This document shows, piece by piece, positions 5,158 to 12,292 of a DNA stretch of 12,608 bases. The stretch comes from JAGNRR01 sp964612525. GTDB lineage: Bacteria > Bacteroidota > Bacteroidia > Chitinophagales > Chitinophagaceae. Numbering within the stretch: position 1 is the first letter of the stretch; each line of letters opens with the position of its first letter. The position numbers and the translations under genes were made by a program. Where the stretch lies: NCBI GenBank assembly GCA_964612525.1, contig CAZTCQ010000076.1, forward strand, positions 1-12,608. Direction: 5' to 3'. Below the pieces are notes generated by a model. That model was not told the origin of the DNA, searched no databases, and saw nothing but the letters and a program-made list of their open reading frames with translations.

Positions 5158-7632
5158 TTAATCAGGCTCCTGACCTAGCATGAAGGTAAACTTAGCCGCT
5201 TGGCTAAACTTCATACCGGGTTGGTAACGATCGATACCAAAACCATAATCCAATCCAAGGAGACCAAACATCGGTAAGAAAATTCGAATCCCTAAACCTG
5301 TGGCTCTTCTCAGCTCAAACGGATTAAACTGTTTGAAGTTGTCCCAAGCATTAGCCGCTTCATACCAAGCTAAACCATAAATCGTGGAACTTGGATTTAA
5401 AGAAAGCGGGTAGCGAAGCTCTGCTGTGTATTTATTAAAAATAGTCGCACCACCTTGGTCGGTATAAATTTCATACCCTCTGTGGGCGATAATGTCTCTA
5501 CCAAAAATGGTGAATCCTTGAATCCCATCACCACCTACTTGGAAACGTTCGAAGGGCGATTGGGCATTGTTGTCATAATAACCAAGATAACCATGCTTTG
5601 TTGCTAGTTTCAGAACTAAGTTTCCTTTAATACGTTGGTACCATTCTGCTCTGAAGCGATATTTATGATACTCGATCCACTTATAACGCTGTTCTTGCGT
5701 AGCGGTTTCATAGTTTAAGTCATTGAACGAAGAGTAGGGCGGTGTAAACTGAGCTGTAAAGCGCACGTTGCTACCACTACGCGGATACAATGGCTGGTCA
5801 ATTGATGTACGAGCCAAGGTAAATTTCAAACTAAGGTTGTTAGCCTGTCCATTACTAAAGCCTTCAAAGAAGTTGTAATTATTGATATTGTAACGCTGAT
5901 AGTTTAAACCATAGGAAACGATAAAGTTATCATCTGGCCAACGAAGACGCTTACTGATAGTAGCTCCAAAGCCAATCGTAGTCATGTTACCCGGAGTATT
6001 TGAACCAAATGTTCCTGCAAAATAAGTTCGATAAGCACTTAATGAAAGCGCCGTCGGTTTTTTACCTCCGAGCCATGGCTCTGTAAAACTAGCGGTTACT
6101 GAATTGTACCATCGTCCATTTGCTTGACCGCGTAGGGATAATTTTTGGCCGTCTCCCATGGGTAATGGATCCCAAGCCGAACGCTTTGTCATATTTTTCA
6201 AAGAAAAATTATTAAAAGAAACCCCAACGGTTCCTGTAATTCCTAAACCGCCACCAAAACCAGCTTGCAGCTCTAATTGGTCAGAAGATTTTTCTACCAC
6301 GTTAATGTCGATATCTACCGTACCATCATTGTTTGGCTTAGGAGCGATACCAATTTTTTCCGCATCAAAAAATCCTAAATTTGAAATTTCTCTTTGAGAA
6401 CGAATTAAATCAGCGCGGCTAAATTTATTTCCTGGTAAAATTCGAAGCTCTCTGCGAATTACATGTTCATTCGTCTGATCGTTTCCTGAAATATTCACAT
6501 TGCGAATCGTGTATTGGTCACCTTCAATTAGCTGAATATTAAAGTTGATCGTGTCGCCAATGATAGAGCGCTCACTGATGTTGGTGTTAAAACCAAGGTA
6601 ACCATCGTCCATGTATAAAGAACTTACGTCATCGCTTTCTTGTGTTGGCATAATGCCCAAACGCTTATCTAAAAGCTCTTGGTTGAAAATGTCGCCTTTT
6701 TTGATTCCTAATATTTTATTTAAATCTTCTTCCGTAAACTTGGTATTCCCTTTCCAGTAAAAGTCTCCGAAATAATATTTGTGCCCTTCGTCTACCAACA
6801 AGTCGATATTTAAATGACCATTTTTCGCAAAGTAGGTAGTGTCTTTGGCAATGTTAGCATCACGGTAGCCGATAGAATTGTAGTAATCTACTATTGAAAC
6901 CTTATCGGCTTCAAACTTCGTTCGGTTAAACTTAGAAGCAGAAAAGACTTTGTATCTAAAATAAGGATCCAAGAGTTGCGCTGTTTTTGATAAACTTAAA
7001 AATCCTTTGTTTTTAAAATAGGATTTCGCGCTATAATCATTTTTGCCATAGACGCTTTCATTCTGCACGGCGTGCAACGATATACGCGCCATTTCTTTAC
7101 TATCCTTCATGCTTCGCTTGATGCGCATGGTGTTGGCATTTTGATTTCCAAAAACGTTGATTTGATTGATTTTGATTTTAGGTCCTTTGTTCACAATAAA
7201 AGAAAGCGAACTTGTATTCACATAATTCGAATCTGTGCGCTCTAAAACGCTCACCCTTGTGTTGATATGACCTTTGTCACTATAGAATTTTTTGATTCGT
7301 TGCGCCGCATTCTTCTTAGTGCTTTCGGTGATGACNNNNNNNNNNNNNNNNNNNNNNNNNNNNNNNNNNNNNNNNNNNNNNNNNNNNNNNNNNNNNNNNN
7401 NNNNNNNNNNNNNNNNNNNNNNNNNNNNNNNNNNNGAGATAGAAACTAGTAGCTCCTCATCCATATTGTCCGAACCGCTCACTGTGATACCACCGATGAT
7501 ATATTCATTGTTCTCAGCGCCAAAAGCACTTCGTTTTTGTCGCTGACCGCCCAGCTGAATCTGCGCTTGCACTGCCTGAGACAGCAAACAAGATGCTAGA
7601 AAGCAAAAGAAAATTTTTGATCGTAAAGTCAT
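5158..7632 (-). CDS. bamA: Outer-membrane protein assembly factor BamA (interrupted by an N gap)
   Basis: BamA (Omp85 family) folds and inserts beta-barrel proteins into the outer membrane. The model has a signal peptide (residues 1-23, ending AVQA), the beginning of POTRA1 (YIIGGITVSGSDNMDEELLVSI), the gap, then the end of POTRA2, POTRA3-5 (about 152-449) and a C-terminal 16-strand-type barrel (about 450-824). POTRA3 (about 152-283) includes an insertion of roughly 40 residues around 180-230, which I recall in Chitinophagia homologues. Where Proteobacteria have the loop-6 VRGF motif, this protein has GGDGIQGF near residue 700, the form usual in Bacteroidota. The C-terminus FTFMLGQEPD lacks a final aromatic. 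Residues 66-99 are unknown because of 100 Ns; family comparison suggests about 80 residues belong there, giving a total near 870. The gene starts 11 nt after uppS, so they are probably co-transcribed. Confidence 0.95.
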   Translation of the reverse strand: MTLRSKIFFCFLASCLLSQAVQAQIQLGGQRQKRSAFGAENNEYIIGGITVSGSDNMDEELLVSIXXXXXXXXXXXXXXXXXXXXXXXXXXXXXXXXXXVITESTKKNAAQRIKKFYSDKGHINTRVSVLERTDSNYVNTSSLSFIVNKGPKIKINQINVFGNQNANTMRIKRSMKDSKEMARISLHAVQNESVYGKNDYSAKSYFKNKGFLSLSKTAQLLDPYFRYKVFSASKFNRTKFEADKVSIVDYYNSIGYRDANIAKDTTYFAKNGHLNIDLLVDEGHKYYFGDFYWKGNTKFTEEDLNKILGIKKGDIFNQELLDKRLGIMPTQESDDVSSLYMDDGYLGFNTNISERSIIGDTINFNIQLIEGDQYTIRNVNISGNDQTNEHVIRRELRILPGNKFSRADLIRSQREISNLGFFDAEKIGIAPKPNNDGTVDIDINVVEKSSDQLELQAGFGGGLGITGTVGVSFNNFSLKNMTKRSAWDPLPMGDGQKLSLRGQANGRWYNSVTASFTEPWLGGKKPTALSLSAYRTYFAGTFGSNTPGNMTTIGFGATISKRLRWPDDNFIVSYGLNYQRYNINNYNFFEGFSNGQANNLSLKFTLARTSIDQPLYPRSGSNVRFTAQFTPPYSSFNDLNYETATQEQRYKWIEYHKYRFRAEWYQRIKGNLVLKLATKHGYLGYYDNNAQSPFERFQVGGDGIQGFTIFGRDIIAHRGYEIYTDQGGATIFNKYTAELRYPLSLNPSSTIYGLAWYEAANAWDNFKQFNPFELRRATGLGIRIFLPMFGLLGLDYGFGIDRYQPGMKFSQAAKFTFMLGQEPD
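7336..7435. other. Assembly gap (100 N) inside bamA
   Basis: Exactly 100 undetermined bases interrupt bamA in POTRA1/2. Frames on both sides agree across 100 nt, and the last known base pair TC before the gap encodes Ser whatever follows, fitting the family's SG after the first POTRA helix. A round 100 is the usual placeholder for unknown length, so the gap length should not be taken literally. Confidence 0.98.
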
Positions 7633-7643
7633 ATTCTAATATG

Positions 7644-8384
7644 TTATGCAGGTTTGAGTTGTTCGCTTATTTTTCCAAAGCGTCTCTCCCTGTTTTGATA
7701 GTTTAGTAAGGCCTCAAATAGATTTTCTTTTCTAAAATCAGGCCAATGAGTATTGGTAAAGTACAATTCGGCATAGGCCAATTGATATAATAAAAAGTTG
7801 CTGATTCGGTGCTCACCGCTGGTTCGAATCATTAGTTCGGGGTCGGGTAAATGGCTTGTGCTCAGATGCTGCTTAATCATTTGATCATCAATATCTTCTA
7901 TTTCAAACTGTCCCTCTTTTCCTTTTTGGGTTATTTGTTGGATAGCACTAATGAGTTCCCATTTGGCGCTGTAGCTCAAGGCTAAGACTAGTGTGAGGCC
8001 GGTATTATTTTTCGTGAGATCCTTGGCCGTATTCAGTTGATCGATACAAACGGGTGGCAAACTTTGAATATCACCTATTACATCTAAGCGGATATTGTTT
8101 TTGTGAAGTTGTTCTATTTCCGTTTGTAAAGTAGAAACGAGCAGTTCCATGAGTCCGTTCACCTCTGCTTGCGGACGGTTCCAGTTTTCTGTGCTAAAGG
8201 CATACAATGTTAAATATTCCACGCCCACTTCGGCACAACCTTCCACAACTTCGCGCACGCTTAGTACGCCTTGCTGATGACCAAACAGGCGATTTTGATC
8301 GCGTTCTTTTGCCCAACGTCCATTACCATCCATGATGATGGCGATGTGTTTTGGCAATTTTTCTTTCTGAATTAGGTCAATCAT
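7644..8384 (-). CDS. uppS: Isoprenyl transferase (undecaprenyl diphosphate synthase)
   Basis: This cis-prenyltransferase condenses isopentenyl diphosphate onto farnesyl diphosphate to make undecaprenyl diphosphate, the lipid carrier for peptidoglycan and other envelope glycans; it acts at the cytoplasmic face. Family signatures are all present (numbering from the GTG at 8393): HIAIIMDGNGRWAK at 16-29 with catalytic Asp22 and the phosphate-binding GNGR, FGHQQG at 37-42, FSTENWNRP at 66-74, and RTSGEHRISNF at 190-200 with the diphosphate-binding Arg/Ser residues, then the E209 region and WPDF. Length (246-249) is normal. I chose ATG 8384 because the GTG at 8393 overlaps an exact -7 promoter element; the mRNA would then be nearly leaderless. 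It precedes bamA by 11 nt in the same direction. Confidence 0.96.
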   Translation of the reverse strand: MIDLIQKEKLPKHIAIIMDGNGRWAKERDQNRLFGHQQGVLSVREVVEGCAEVGVEYLTLYAFSTENWNRPQAEVNGLMELLVSTLQTEIEQLHKNNIRLDVIGDIQSLPPVCIDQLNTAKDLTKNNTGLTLVLALSYSAKWELISAIQQITQKGKEGQFEIEDIDDQMIKQHLSTSHLPDPELMIRTSGEHRISNFLLYQLAYAELYFTNTHWPDFRKENLFEALLNYQNRERRFGKISEQLKPA

Positions 8385-8392
8385 TCCGCTCA

Positions 8393-8400
8393 CAAAAGTA
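8393..8400 (-). promoter_or_regulatory. uppS-bamA promoter, -7 element TACTTTTG
   Basis: TACTTTTG on the minus strand is an exact TAnnTTTG match. Its last base lies only 8 nt before the A of the ATG at 8384, so transcription would begin about 2-5 nt before that ATG. No strong -33 element is visible (a T-run GGGTTTTAAC lies about 24 nt upstream). A chance match cannot be excluded. Confidence 0.5.
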
Positions 8401-8497
8401 AGGTTTCGATATTTCTAAGACTGTTAAAACCCTATGCTTTAAATAGTTTAACACCGCTTTCACAGCTAAAGACGGGGCTTGTATTTTAGCAAACAGA

Positions 8498-8531
8498 TTG
8501 AGTATTTAATGCGAACGGTTTGTTATATTTG
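8498..8531 (+). promoter_or_regulatory. Promoter of the PQQ-like lipoprotein gene
   Basis: TATATTTG at 8524-8531 is an exact -7 match, and TTG at 8498-8500 is a -33 candidate 23 nt upstream. Transcription would start near 8537, giving a leader of about 13 nt to ATG 8550. Because the TTG at 8520, where the open frame could begin, lies inside this promoter, the ATG at 8550 is the real start. Confidence 0.7.
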
Positions 8532-8549
8532 TTAATCAACTTATTTTAT

Positions 8550-9683
8550 ATGTCTCAAAAAAAAATAGGCCTTCTTTTTCTGCTTTTCTTTTGTACAATA
8601 GTCTTTGTGGCTTGTGAAAAAGAAATGAGCACTGACGACCCCTTACCTGAAGAGCGTGAGCGCACCGTTTTTATAACGACCAATAGTAACAGACTGTACG
8701 GTTATAATGCCGAAACCGGTCAGAAAACTTGGGAAGAGCAACTCAGTGGAGATTTTACAGGTTCGCCCGTTATTATGGGGGACACGCTTTATCTGGTAAC
8801 TACAACTGGTCGTTTTTATTCTTGGAATTTACGGAATCAACTACCAGGTGTGACGGGCACGGTGGATAATTCAAATGGATTATCAATGGCCAGTTCGGAC
8901 ACTACAATTTATTATATGGGTGGAAATCGCTTGTTCTGCCTCAATTCAAGTGCAGATGTGGTTTGGAGCTATAATGGTAACAATGGTGCGAGTCTTACTG
9001 GGGTTACGTTGGCCAATAATCGTTTGTATGCTGGCTTTGGTAACTCAGTGCACTGTATTGACTTGGACGGAAACAACGTTTGGGTAGCTTCTGCTGGCTT
9101 TGGCCCGGTTACGACTACTGTGAAGGCAAATGGTCCTGCGCTGTTTTTCGGTGATGATGACAACAATATGTACGCCGTGGATAGCACTAATGGTAGTGTG
9201 CTTTGGAATTATACCACTTTGGCTCAGGTAAAATCCTCTCCCTTGGTTTATGGCGGAATGAGTATTTCCGGTAGCGATGATAACAATATTTATTGCGTAG
9301 ATATGATTCCTGGAACGGGCGGTCAAGGTTTATTGCGATGGTCTTTGCCTACTCAAGAACGTGTGCGTTCTTCCCCGGCGATTCACGTACCTACAAATAC
9401 GGTATTAGTCGGCTGTCATGATTATAATTTGTATGCGATTGATCATGTTTCGGGTAGAGTAAAATGGAAGTATCCTGCTGGTGGCTTGATTTTATCGTCT
9501 CCGACGGTAGTAGGGGATCATGCTTTCTTTTCTTGCTATGATAATTTTATGTATTGCATCAATGTGCGCACGGGTAGTCTTGTTTGGAAAACCAATATGA
9601 ACTATACCTCTCAAAGTTCTCCGATTGTCGACAATGTAACCGATGAATTTTATAGCGGCGTTAGTGGTATGAGCGAGTTTTAA
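8550..9683 (+). CDS. PQQ-like eight-bladed beta-propeller lipoprotein
   Basis: The 377-residue lipoprotein has hydrophobic residues 6-21, the lipobox FVAC with Cys22, then an acidic linker EKEMSTDDPLPEE. The mature part is eight repeats of about 40 residues with the PQQ/WD-like pattern (L-Y-a-x-D-x-x-T-G-x-x-x-W), for example LYGYNAETGQKTW, MYAVDSTNGSVLW, LYAIDHVSGRVKW and MYCINVRTGSLVW, each followed by an SSP-type strand start. This is the PQQ_2/BamB propeller fold. No quinoprotein-dehydrogenase catalytic residues or haem motif are seen, so it is more likely a structural or binding protein. It is divergent from uppS-bamA and shares their intergenic promoter region. A BamB-like role in outer-membrane assembly is possible but unproven; such lipoproteins are common in Bacteroidota with no known function. 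Confidence 0.9.
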   Translation: MSQKKIGLLFLLFFCTIVFVACEKEMSTDDPLPEERERTVFITTNSNRLYGYNAETGQKTWEEQLSGDFTGSPVIMGDTLYLVTTTGRFYSWNLRNQLPGVTGTVDNSNGLSMASSDTTIYYMGGNRLFCLNSSADVVWSYNGNNGASLTGVTLANNRLYAGFGNSVHCIDLDGNNVWVASAGFGPVTTTVKANGPALFFGDDDNNMYAVDSTNGSVLWNYTTLAQVKSSPLVYGGMSISGSDDNNIYCVDMIPGTGGQGLLRWSLPTQERVRSSPAIHVPTNTVLVGCHDYNLYAIDHVSGRVKWKYPAGGLILSSPTVVGDHAFFSCYDNFMYCINVRTGSLVWKTNMNYTSQSSPIVDNVTDEFYSGVSGMSEF

Positions 9684-9719
9684 GTCTCGTAAATTTATCG
9701 GAACCAAAATATTAGAATT

Positions 9720-9754
9720 AAAAAAGCCCTCACGATTTTCGTGAGGGCTAAATT
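9720..9754. terminator. Bidirectional terminator between convergent lipoprotein genes
   Basis: AGCCCTCACGA (9725-9735) and TCGTGAGGGCT (9739-9749) form a perfect 11-bp stem with a 3-nt loop. The A-run 9720-9725 gives an immediate U-run for the minus-strand gene; on the plus strand AAATTTTTATT follows, slightly displaced. It lies 41 nt after one stop codon and 27 nt after the other. Confidence 0.9.
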
Positions 9755-9776
9755 TTTATTTGATGTTCAAAAAGAA

Positions 9777-10202
9777 CTAGTTCATTGGCATTCCTGCTTC
9801 TAGGTCAGCCAACCATTTTTTATCAACTTTTTTAAGAACGATAGTTTCTTCTTTATCTGGCGCTTCGCTAGTAGAAAATTTGATTGTTGCTTCGGTTCCT
9901 TCTTCGTTGAAAGTAGTTTCACCGAAAGAGATTGTTGCTTTTTGAGCGACTGCTCTGGCCGAATCCATTTCACCGCGCAAAGAATCTGGTACCATAGAAG
10001 AGTACTGCTTCAATTGCTCCAACATAGCGTCAGTGTTATCAGTCGCTAACTCTTTTGCTTTGTCATAATCTTCAGCTGTGATAGCTTTGATGAAGTCTTG
10101 GGCGATGCCTTGCACTTCTTTATCGCTGGTCTTAGATTTACATGATTGGAAGGCGATGGCGCATATTGCCAATACCATAAATACGTTTAATACTTTTTTC
10201 AT
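9777..10202 (-). CDS. DUF4878-like small lipoprotein
   Basis: The 141-residue protein has a lipoprotein signal peptide (MKKVLNVFMVLAICAIAFQSC, predicted lipid on Cys21). The mature domain starts with helices (AQDFIKAITAEDYDKAKELA), followed by strands ending LKKVDKKWLADLEA. This helix-then-sheet layout with a final V-x-K-K-W-L strand is the NTF2-like arrangement of DUF4878 proteins; molecular function is unknown for the family. The frame extends 17 codons upstream to an ATG at 10253, but the -7 element at 10221-10228 lies between the two ATGs and the lipoprotein n-region begins exactly at ATG 10202, so the shorter form is chosen. It is a single-gene unit convergent with the propeller lipoprotein. 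Confidence 0.88.
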   Translation of the reverse strand: MKKVLNVFMVLAICAIAFQSCKSKTSDKEVQGIAQDFIKAITAEDYDKAKELATDNTDAMLEQLKQYSSMVPDSLRGEMDSARAVAQKATISFGETTFNEEGTEATIKFSTSEAPDKEETIVLKKVDKKWLADLEAGMPMN

Positions 10203-10220
10203 AATTGTTGTAATAAGGCG

Positions 10221-10228
10221 CAAAGGTA
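10221..10228 (-). promoter_or_regulatory. Promoter of the DUF4878-like gene, -7 element TACCTTTG
   Basis: TACCTTTG on the minus strand is an exact TAnnTTTG match, with transcription expected near 10215, leaving a leader of only about 13 nt without Shine-Dalgarno before ATG 10202. No convincing -33 element. Confidence 0.6.
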
Positions 10229-10624
10229 ACAGAATATGATTGGCTATTGTCATGAAGATTCGGTTAATGTGGTGCTAAAAAATTAAGTAAGAAGTGCCAG
10301 GGGAGCTCAGACTCTTTCTTACAATTTTCAGAGCGATGTATCTTTTGACTTATCCAAATTGAGCATTATTATTCTTTACTTTGAGTTTCTCTTATTTCTA
10401 CGATTAGACTTTGAAGTTGTTGGTTGTTCTCTGAGTTTCGTGCTCTGTTTAATTTTGAATGTGAGCAGACATTACGCGTTCAGTTAATGACAATTGACAG
10501 GCGTCCAATACGTAAGGATAAATTAAATATATGCCTAATATATTGATTTTCAGTCGTATATAATAATGCATTTAGTAGTTTGGCATGATTGTTTCAGTAT
10601 GTTAACTTGAAATAAATAAATATT
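10229..10624. other. Long intergenic region upstream of the T9SS protein gene
   Basis: About 400 A+T-rich bases lie between divergent genes. I see no open frame worth calling on either strand, no tRNA and no long repeat. Points of note are an inverted repeat AATATAT/ATATATT at 10526-10544 and a near-promoter TAGTTTG at 10576-10582. The length and composition suit a regulatory region for the secreted protein downstream. Confidence 0.55.
10576..10582 (+). promoter_or_regulatory. Weak -7-like element before the T9SS protein gene
   Basis: TAGTTTG is one base short of the TAnnTTTG spacing and lies 42 nt before ATG 10625. It is the best plus-strand candidate near the gene, but well below the quality of the exact matches elsewhere in the window. 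Confidence 0.25.
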
Positions 10625-12097
10625 ATGAAAAAACTCTCTACTACAAAAAACTACATTTTATTCTTATTGGCTCTTGTGATATCACCCATGATAACGCTAG
10701 CACAGCCGGTTCAAGATATTTTTCAAACAGGTCTTTCTCCTTCAAGCAATCCTGCCGGAGGTGACGCTATGGCCGCAACCAATGGTAATTTAAAAGCAAA
10801 CGACCTTGGTGCCAGTATGTTTATTTATGGTACGCCAACGGTTGGTGCGGCTGGTGTAGCTAGTTCGAGTTACACTCTCAATGTTAGCACCAATGGAAAT
10901 ATGTCATTTTCGGTGGATAAAGCTGGGGTGTATAATTTTGACGTACCGGTGACTACTTTAAATGGTGTATTGTCAAGTGCTATAACTATTGTAGTGGACG
11001 GACCTGTTGACGATGGTAGTACGCTAGATCTTGCTAACGATTTAAATGGTGGATTTGAAGCACTCTCAACAGGAAATTTGAGTGCAAATGATATAAACGC
11101 TCAGTATACTTATGGTGCGGAACGAGTTGGCGAAGATGGTGTAGCTGGATTATATACTCTAACGGTTAATTCAGACGGTTCTTATTTCTTTGATGGAGAA
11201 GCAGCCGGGAATTATCACTTTGAAATTCCTACGAGTACTCCATTAGGAGTAATTTATAGTGATTTACGATTTACGGTGAACGGTCCCGTGCCCGATAATG
11301 TAAGTCCATCTTTTAGCCAAGGATCTTCTATGCTGGTTGGAAATTTAGCCTCTAATGATGTGGGCGGACCATATACTTATGGATCTCAAGTACAGGTAAA
11401 CCAAGGAGTTGGTAATTATGCGATGACAGTTTCACCTAATGGAGATTTTACTTTCAGCGCAGACCAAATGGGCGTTTATAACTTAGAAGTGCCGGTGACT
11501 ACTAATGAAGGTGTTTTGATGTCACCTATGGTAATAGAAGTTACTTCGCCGCTTCCGGTCAGTCTTGCCAATTTTGAAGCTGTGTTTACGAATGATAAAG
11601 TTGAGTTAGATTGGGGTACTGTTTCTGAGAAAAATGCTTCTCACTTTTCTGTTCAACGCTCAGTGGACGGTATTAATTTTTCAGAAGTGGGAATCGTGGC
11701 TGCTGTAGGCAATAGTGTTCAAGAAGAAAATTATTCTTTTACGGATCTTACCCTTCAAAATATACTTCAAAAATACAGTTCAGTATATTACAGATTAGAA
11801 CAAGTGGATATGGATTATACGTCTCGCTTGTCTAAAATTAAAACGATAAATTTCTCATCGTTAGTTGATAAGATTACCGTGCTACCTAATCCAACGAGAG
11901 GTCAAGTGAAATTAACCAATTGGGAAAACGTCGAGAATATTACTGTCGTAAATTCTATGGGACAAGTAGTTTATTCAGATAAGGCTGTTTCGGGTTCGAC
12001 TGTTAACTTAAATGGGAATGTTGCTGGGGTATACCTGGTAATCATTCAAACGGCAGATGGTGAGAAAATCACCGAAAGTCTACAAGTAGTCAATTAA
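10625..12097 (+). CDS. T9SS-secreted protein with three Ig-like repeats
   Basis: The 490-residue protein has a Sec signal peptide (residues 1-27, ending TLAQ). Three tandem repeats follow, with cores beginning at GNLKAND (54), GNLSAND (150) and GNLASND (239). Each runs through a YTYG-like strand, an YTLTV strand, an NGxxxF turn, a GVYNFxVPVTT strand and a GVL-S strand. They resemble shortened VCBS/cadherin-like (tandem-95) beta-sandwich domains. Residues about 310-410 (LPVSLANFEA, VELDWGTVSEKNASHF, YYRLEQVD) are the FN3-like module that commonly precedes the sorting signal. Residues about 411-490 are a type A T9SS sorting domain with PNPTRG and GVYLV. The protein should be exported and exposed on, or released from, the cell surface, probably as an adhesin or matrix protein; no catalytic domain is seen. 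The A-rich leader fits Bacteroidota initiation. Confidence 0.93.
   Translation: MKKLSTTKNYILFLLALVISPMITLAQPVQDIFQTGLSPSSNPAGGDAMAATNGNLKANDLGASMFIYGTPTVGAAGVASSSYTLNVSTNGNMSFSVDKAGVYNFDVPVTTLNGVLSSAITIVVDGPVDDGSTLDLANDLNGGFEALSTGNLSANDINAQYTYGAERVGEDGVAGLYTLTVNSDGSYFFDGEAAGNYHFEIPTSTPLGVIYSDLRFTVNGPVPDNVSPSFSQGSSMLVGNLASNDVGGPYTYGSQVQVNQGVGNYAMTVSPNGDFTFSADQMGVYNLEVPVTTNEGVLMSPMVIEVTSPLPVSLANFEAVFTNDKVELDWGTVSEKNASHFSVQRSVDGINFSEVGIVAAVGNSVQEENYSFTDLTLQNILQKYSSVYYRLEQVDMDYTSRLSKIKTINFSSLVDKITVLPNPTRGQVKLTNWENVENITVVNSMGQVVYSDKAVSGSTVNLNGNVAGVYLVIIQTADGEKITESLQVVN
10784..11557 (+). repeat. Three tandem coding repeats of about 90 residues
   Basis: Units start near 10784, 11072 and 11339 (spacing 288 and 267 nt). 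They share protein-level landmarks (GNL-x-x-ND, YTYG, NGxxxF, V/I-P-x-x-T) but little obvious DNA identity, so the duplication is old. The first unit carries a few extra residues around VASSSYTL. Confidence 0.75.
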
Positions 12098-12146
12098 TTT
12101 GATTCGTTTTATCCGCCCGAACCGGATGTAACCTAAAACTGTTTTT

Positions 12147-12188
12147 AAGGGCTTTGTTTCGATTTTGAAACTAAGCCCTTTTGTTTTT
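12147..12188 (+). terminator. Terminator of the T9SS protein gene
   Basis: AAGGGCTT-t-GTTTC (12147-12160) pairs with GAAAC-t-AAGCCCTT (12167-12180) with one T-T mismatch and a 6-nt loop, followed by TTGTTTTT. It lies 49 nt after the stop codon. Confidence 0.9.
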
Positions 12189-12199
12189 CAGCGTTTTGT

Positions 12200-12292
12200 T
12201 TAATCTTGATTCATTTTAATAATAGCCAGAATAAATCCTACGCCAAAAAGAATCATTATGAATACGGCAAAATATGGGATTAAATCAGTCAT
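12200..12292 (-). CDS. 30-residue single-pass membrane protein
   Basis: ATG at 12290-12292 opens a 31-codon frame ending in TAA. The product is a single hydrophobic helix: a short MTDLIPY start, about 20 apolar residues (FAVFIMILFGVGFILAII), then a polar KMNQD tail. The positive residue on the C-terminal side suggests an N-out, C-in orientation. The start overlaps the end of the upstream 61-codon gene by 8 nt (ATGACTGA), a classic arrangement for translational coupling, and the downstream stop is followed only by intergenic sequence. It is too small for most gene callers. I know no function; similar tiny membrane proteins paired with a two-helix protein are, from memory, seen in other Bacteroidota. 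Confidence 0.65.
   Translation of the reverse strand: MTDLIPYFAVFIMILFGVGFILAIIKMNQD

Noticed and set aside
5500..5560. Absence of the VRGF motif in BamA loop 6 as a sign of a broken gene
   Set aside because: GGDG-x-x-GF is the usual Bacteroidota form, and the rest of the barrel is intact.
6158..6397. 79-codon plus-strand open frame
   Set aside because: Antisense to the well-conserved POTRA5/barrel junction of bamA; proline-rich low-complexity translation typical of a shadow frame.
8875..9326. Several 70-93-codon frames on both strands within the propeller lipoprotein gene
   Set aside because: They overlap a gene with clear repeat-by-repeat protein conservation and show no independent coding features.
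9492..9707. 71-codon minus-strand frame
   Set aside because: Antisense to the last propeller blades, and it starts inside the intergenic region without a promoter element.
10494..10522. TTGACA with GATAAA 17 nt downstream, resembling an E. coli sigma-70 promoter
   Set aside because: Bacteroidota primary sigma factor uses -33/-7 elements instead; in A+T-rich intergenic DNA this is likely coincidence.
10526..10544. AATATAT/ATATATT inverted repeat as an operator
   Set aside because: Only A and T in the arms and short; expected by chance in such sequence, with no regulator gene nearby.
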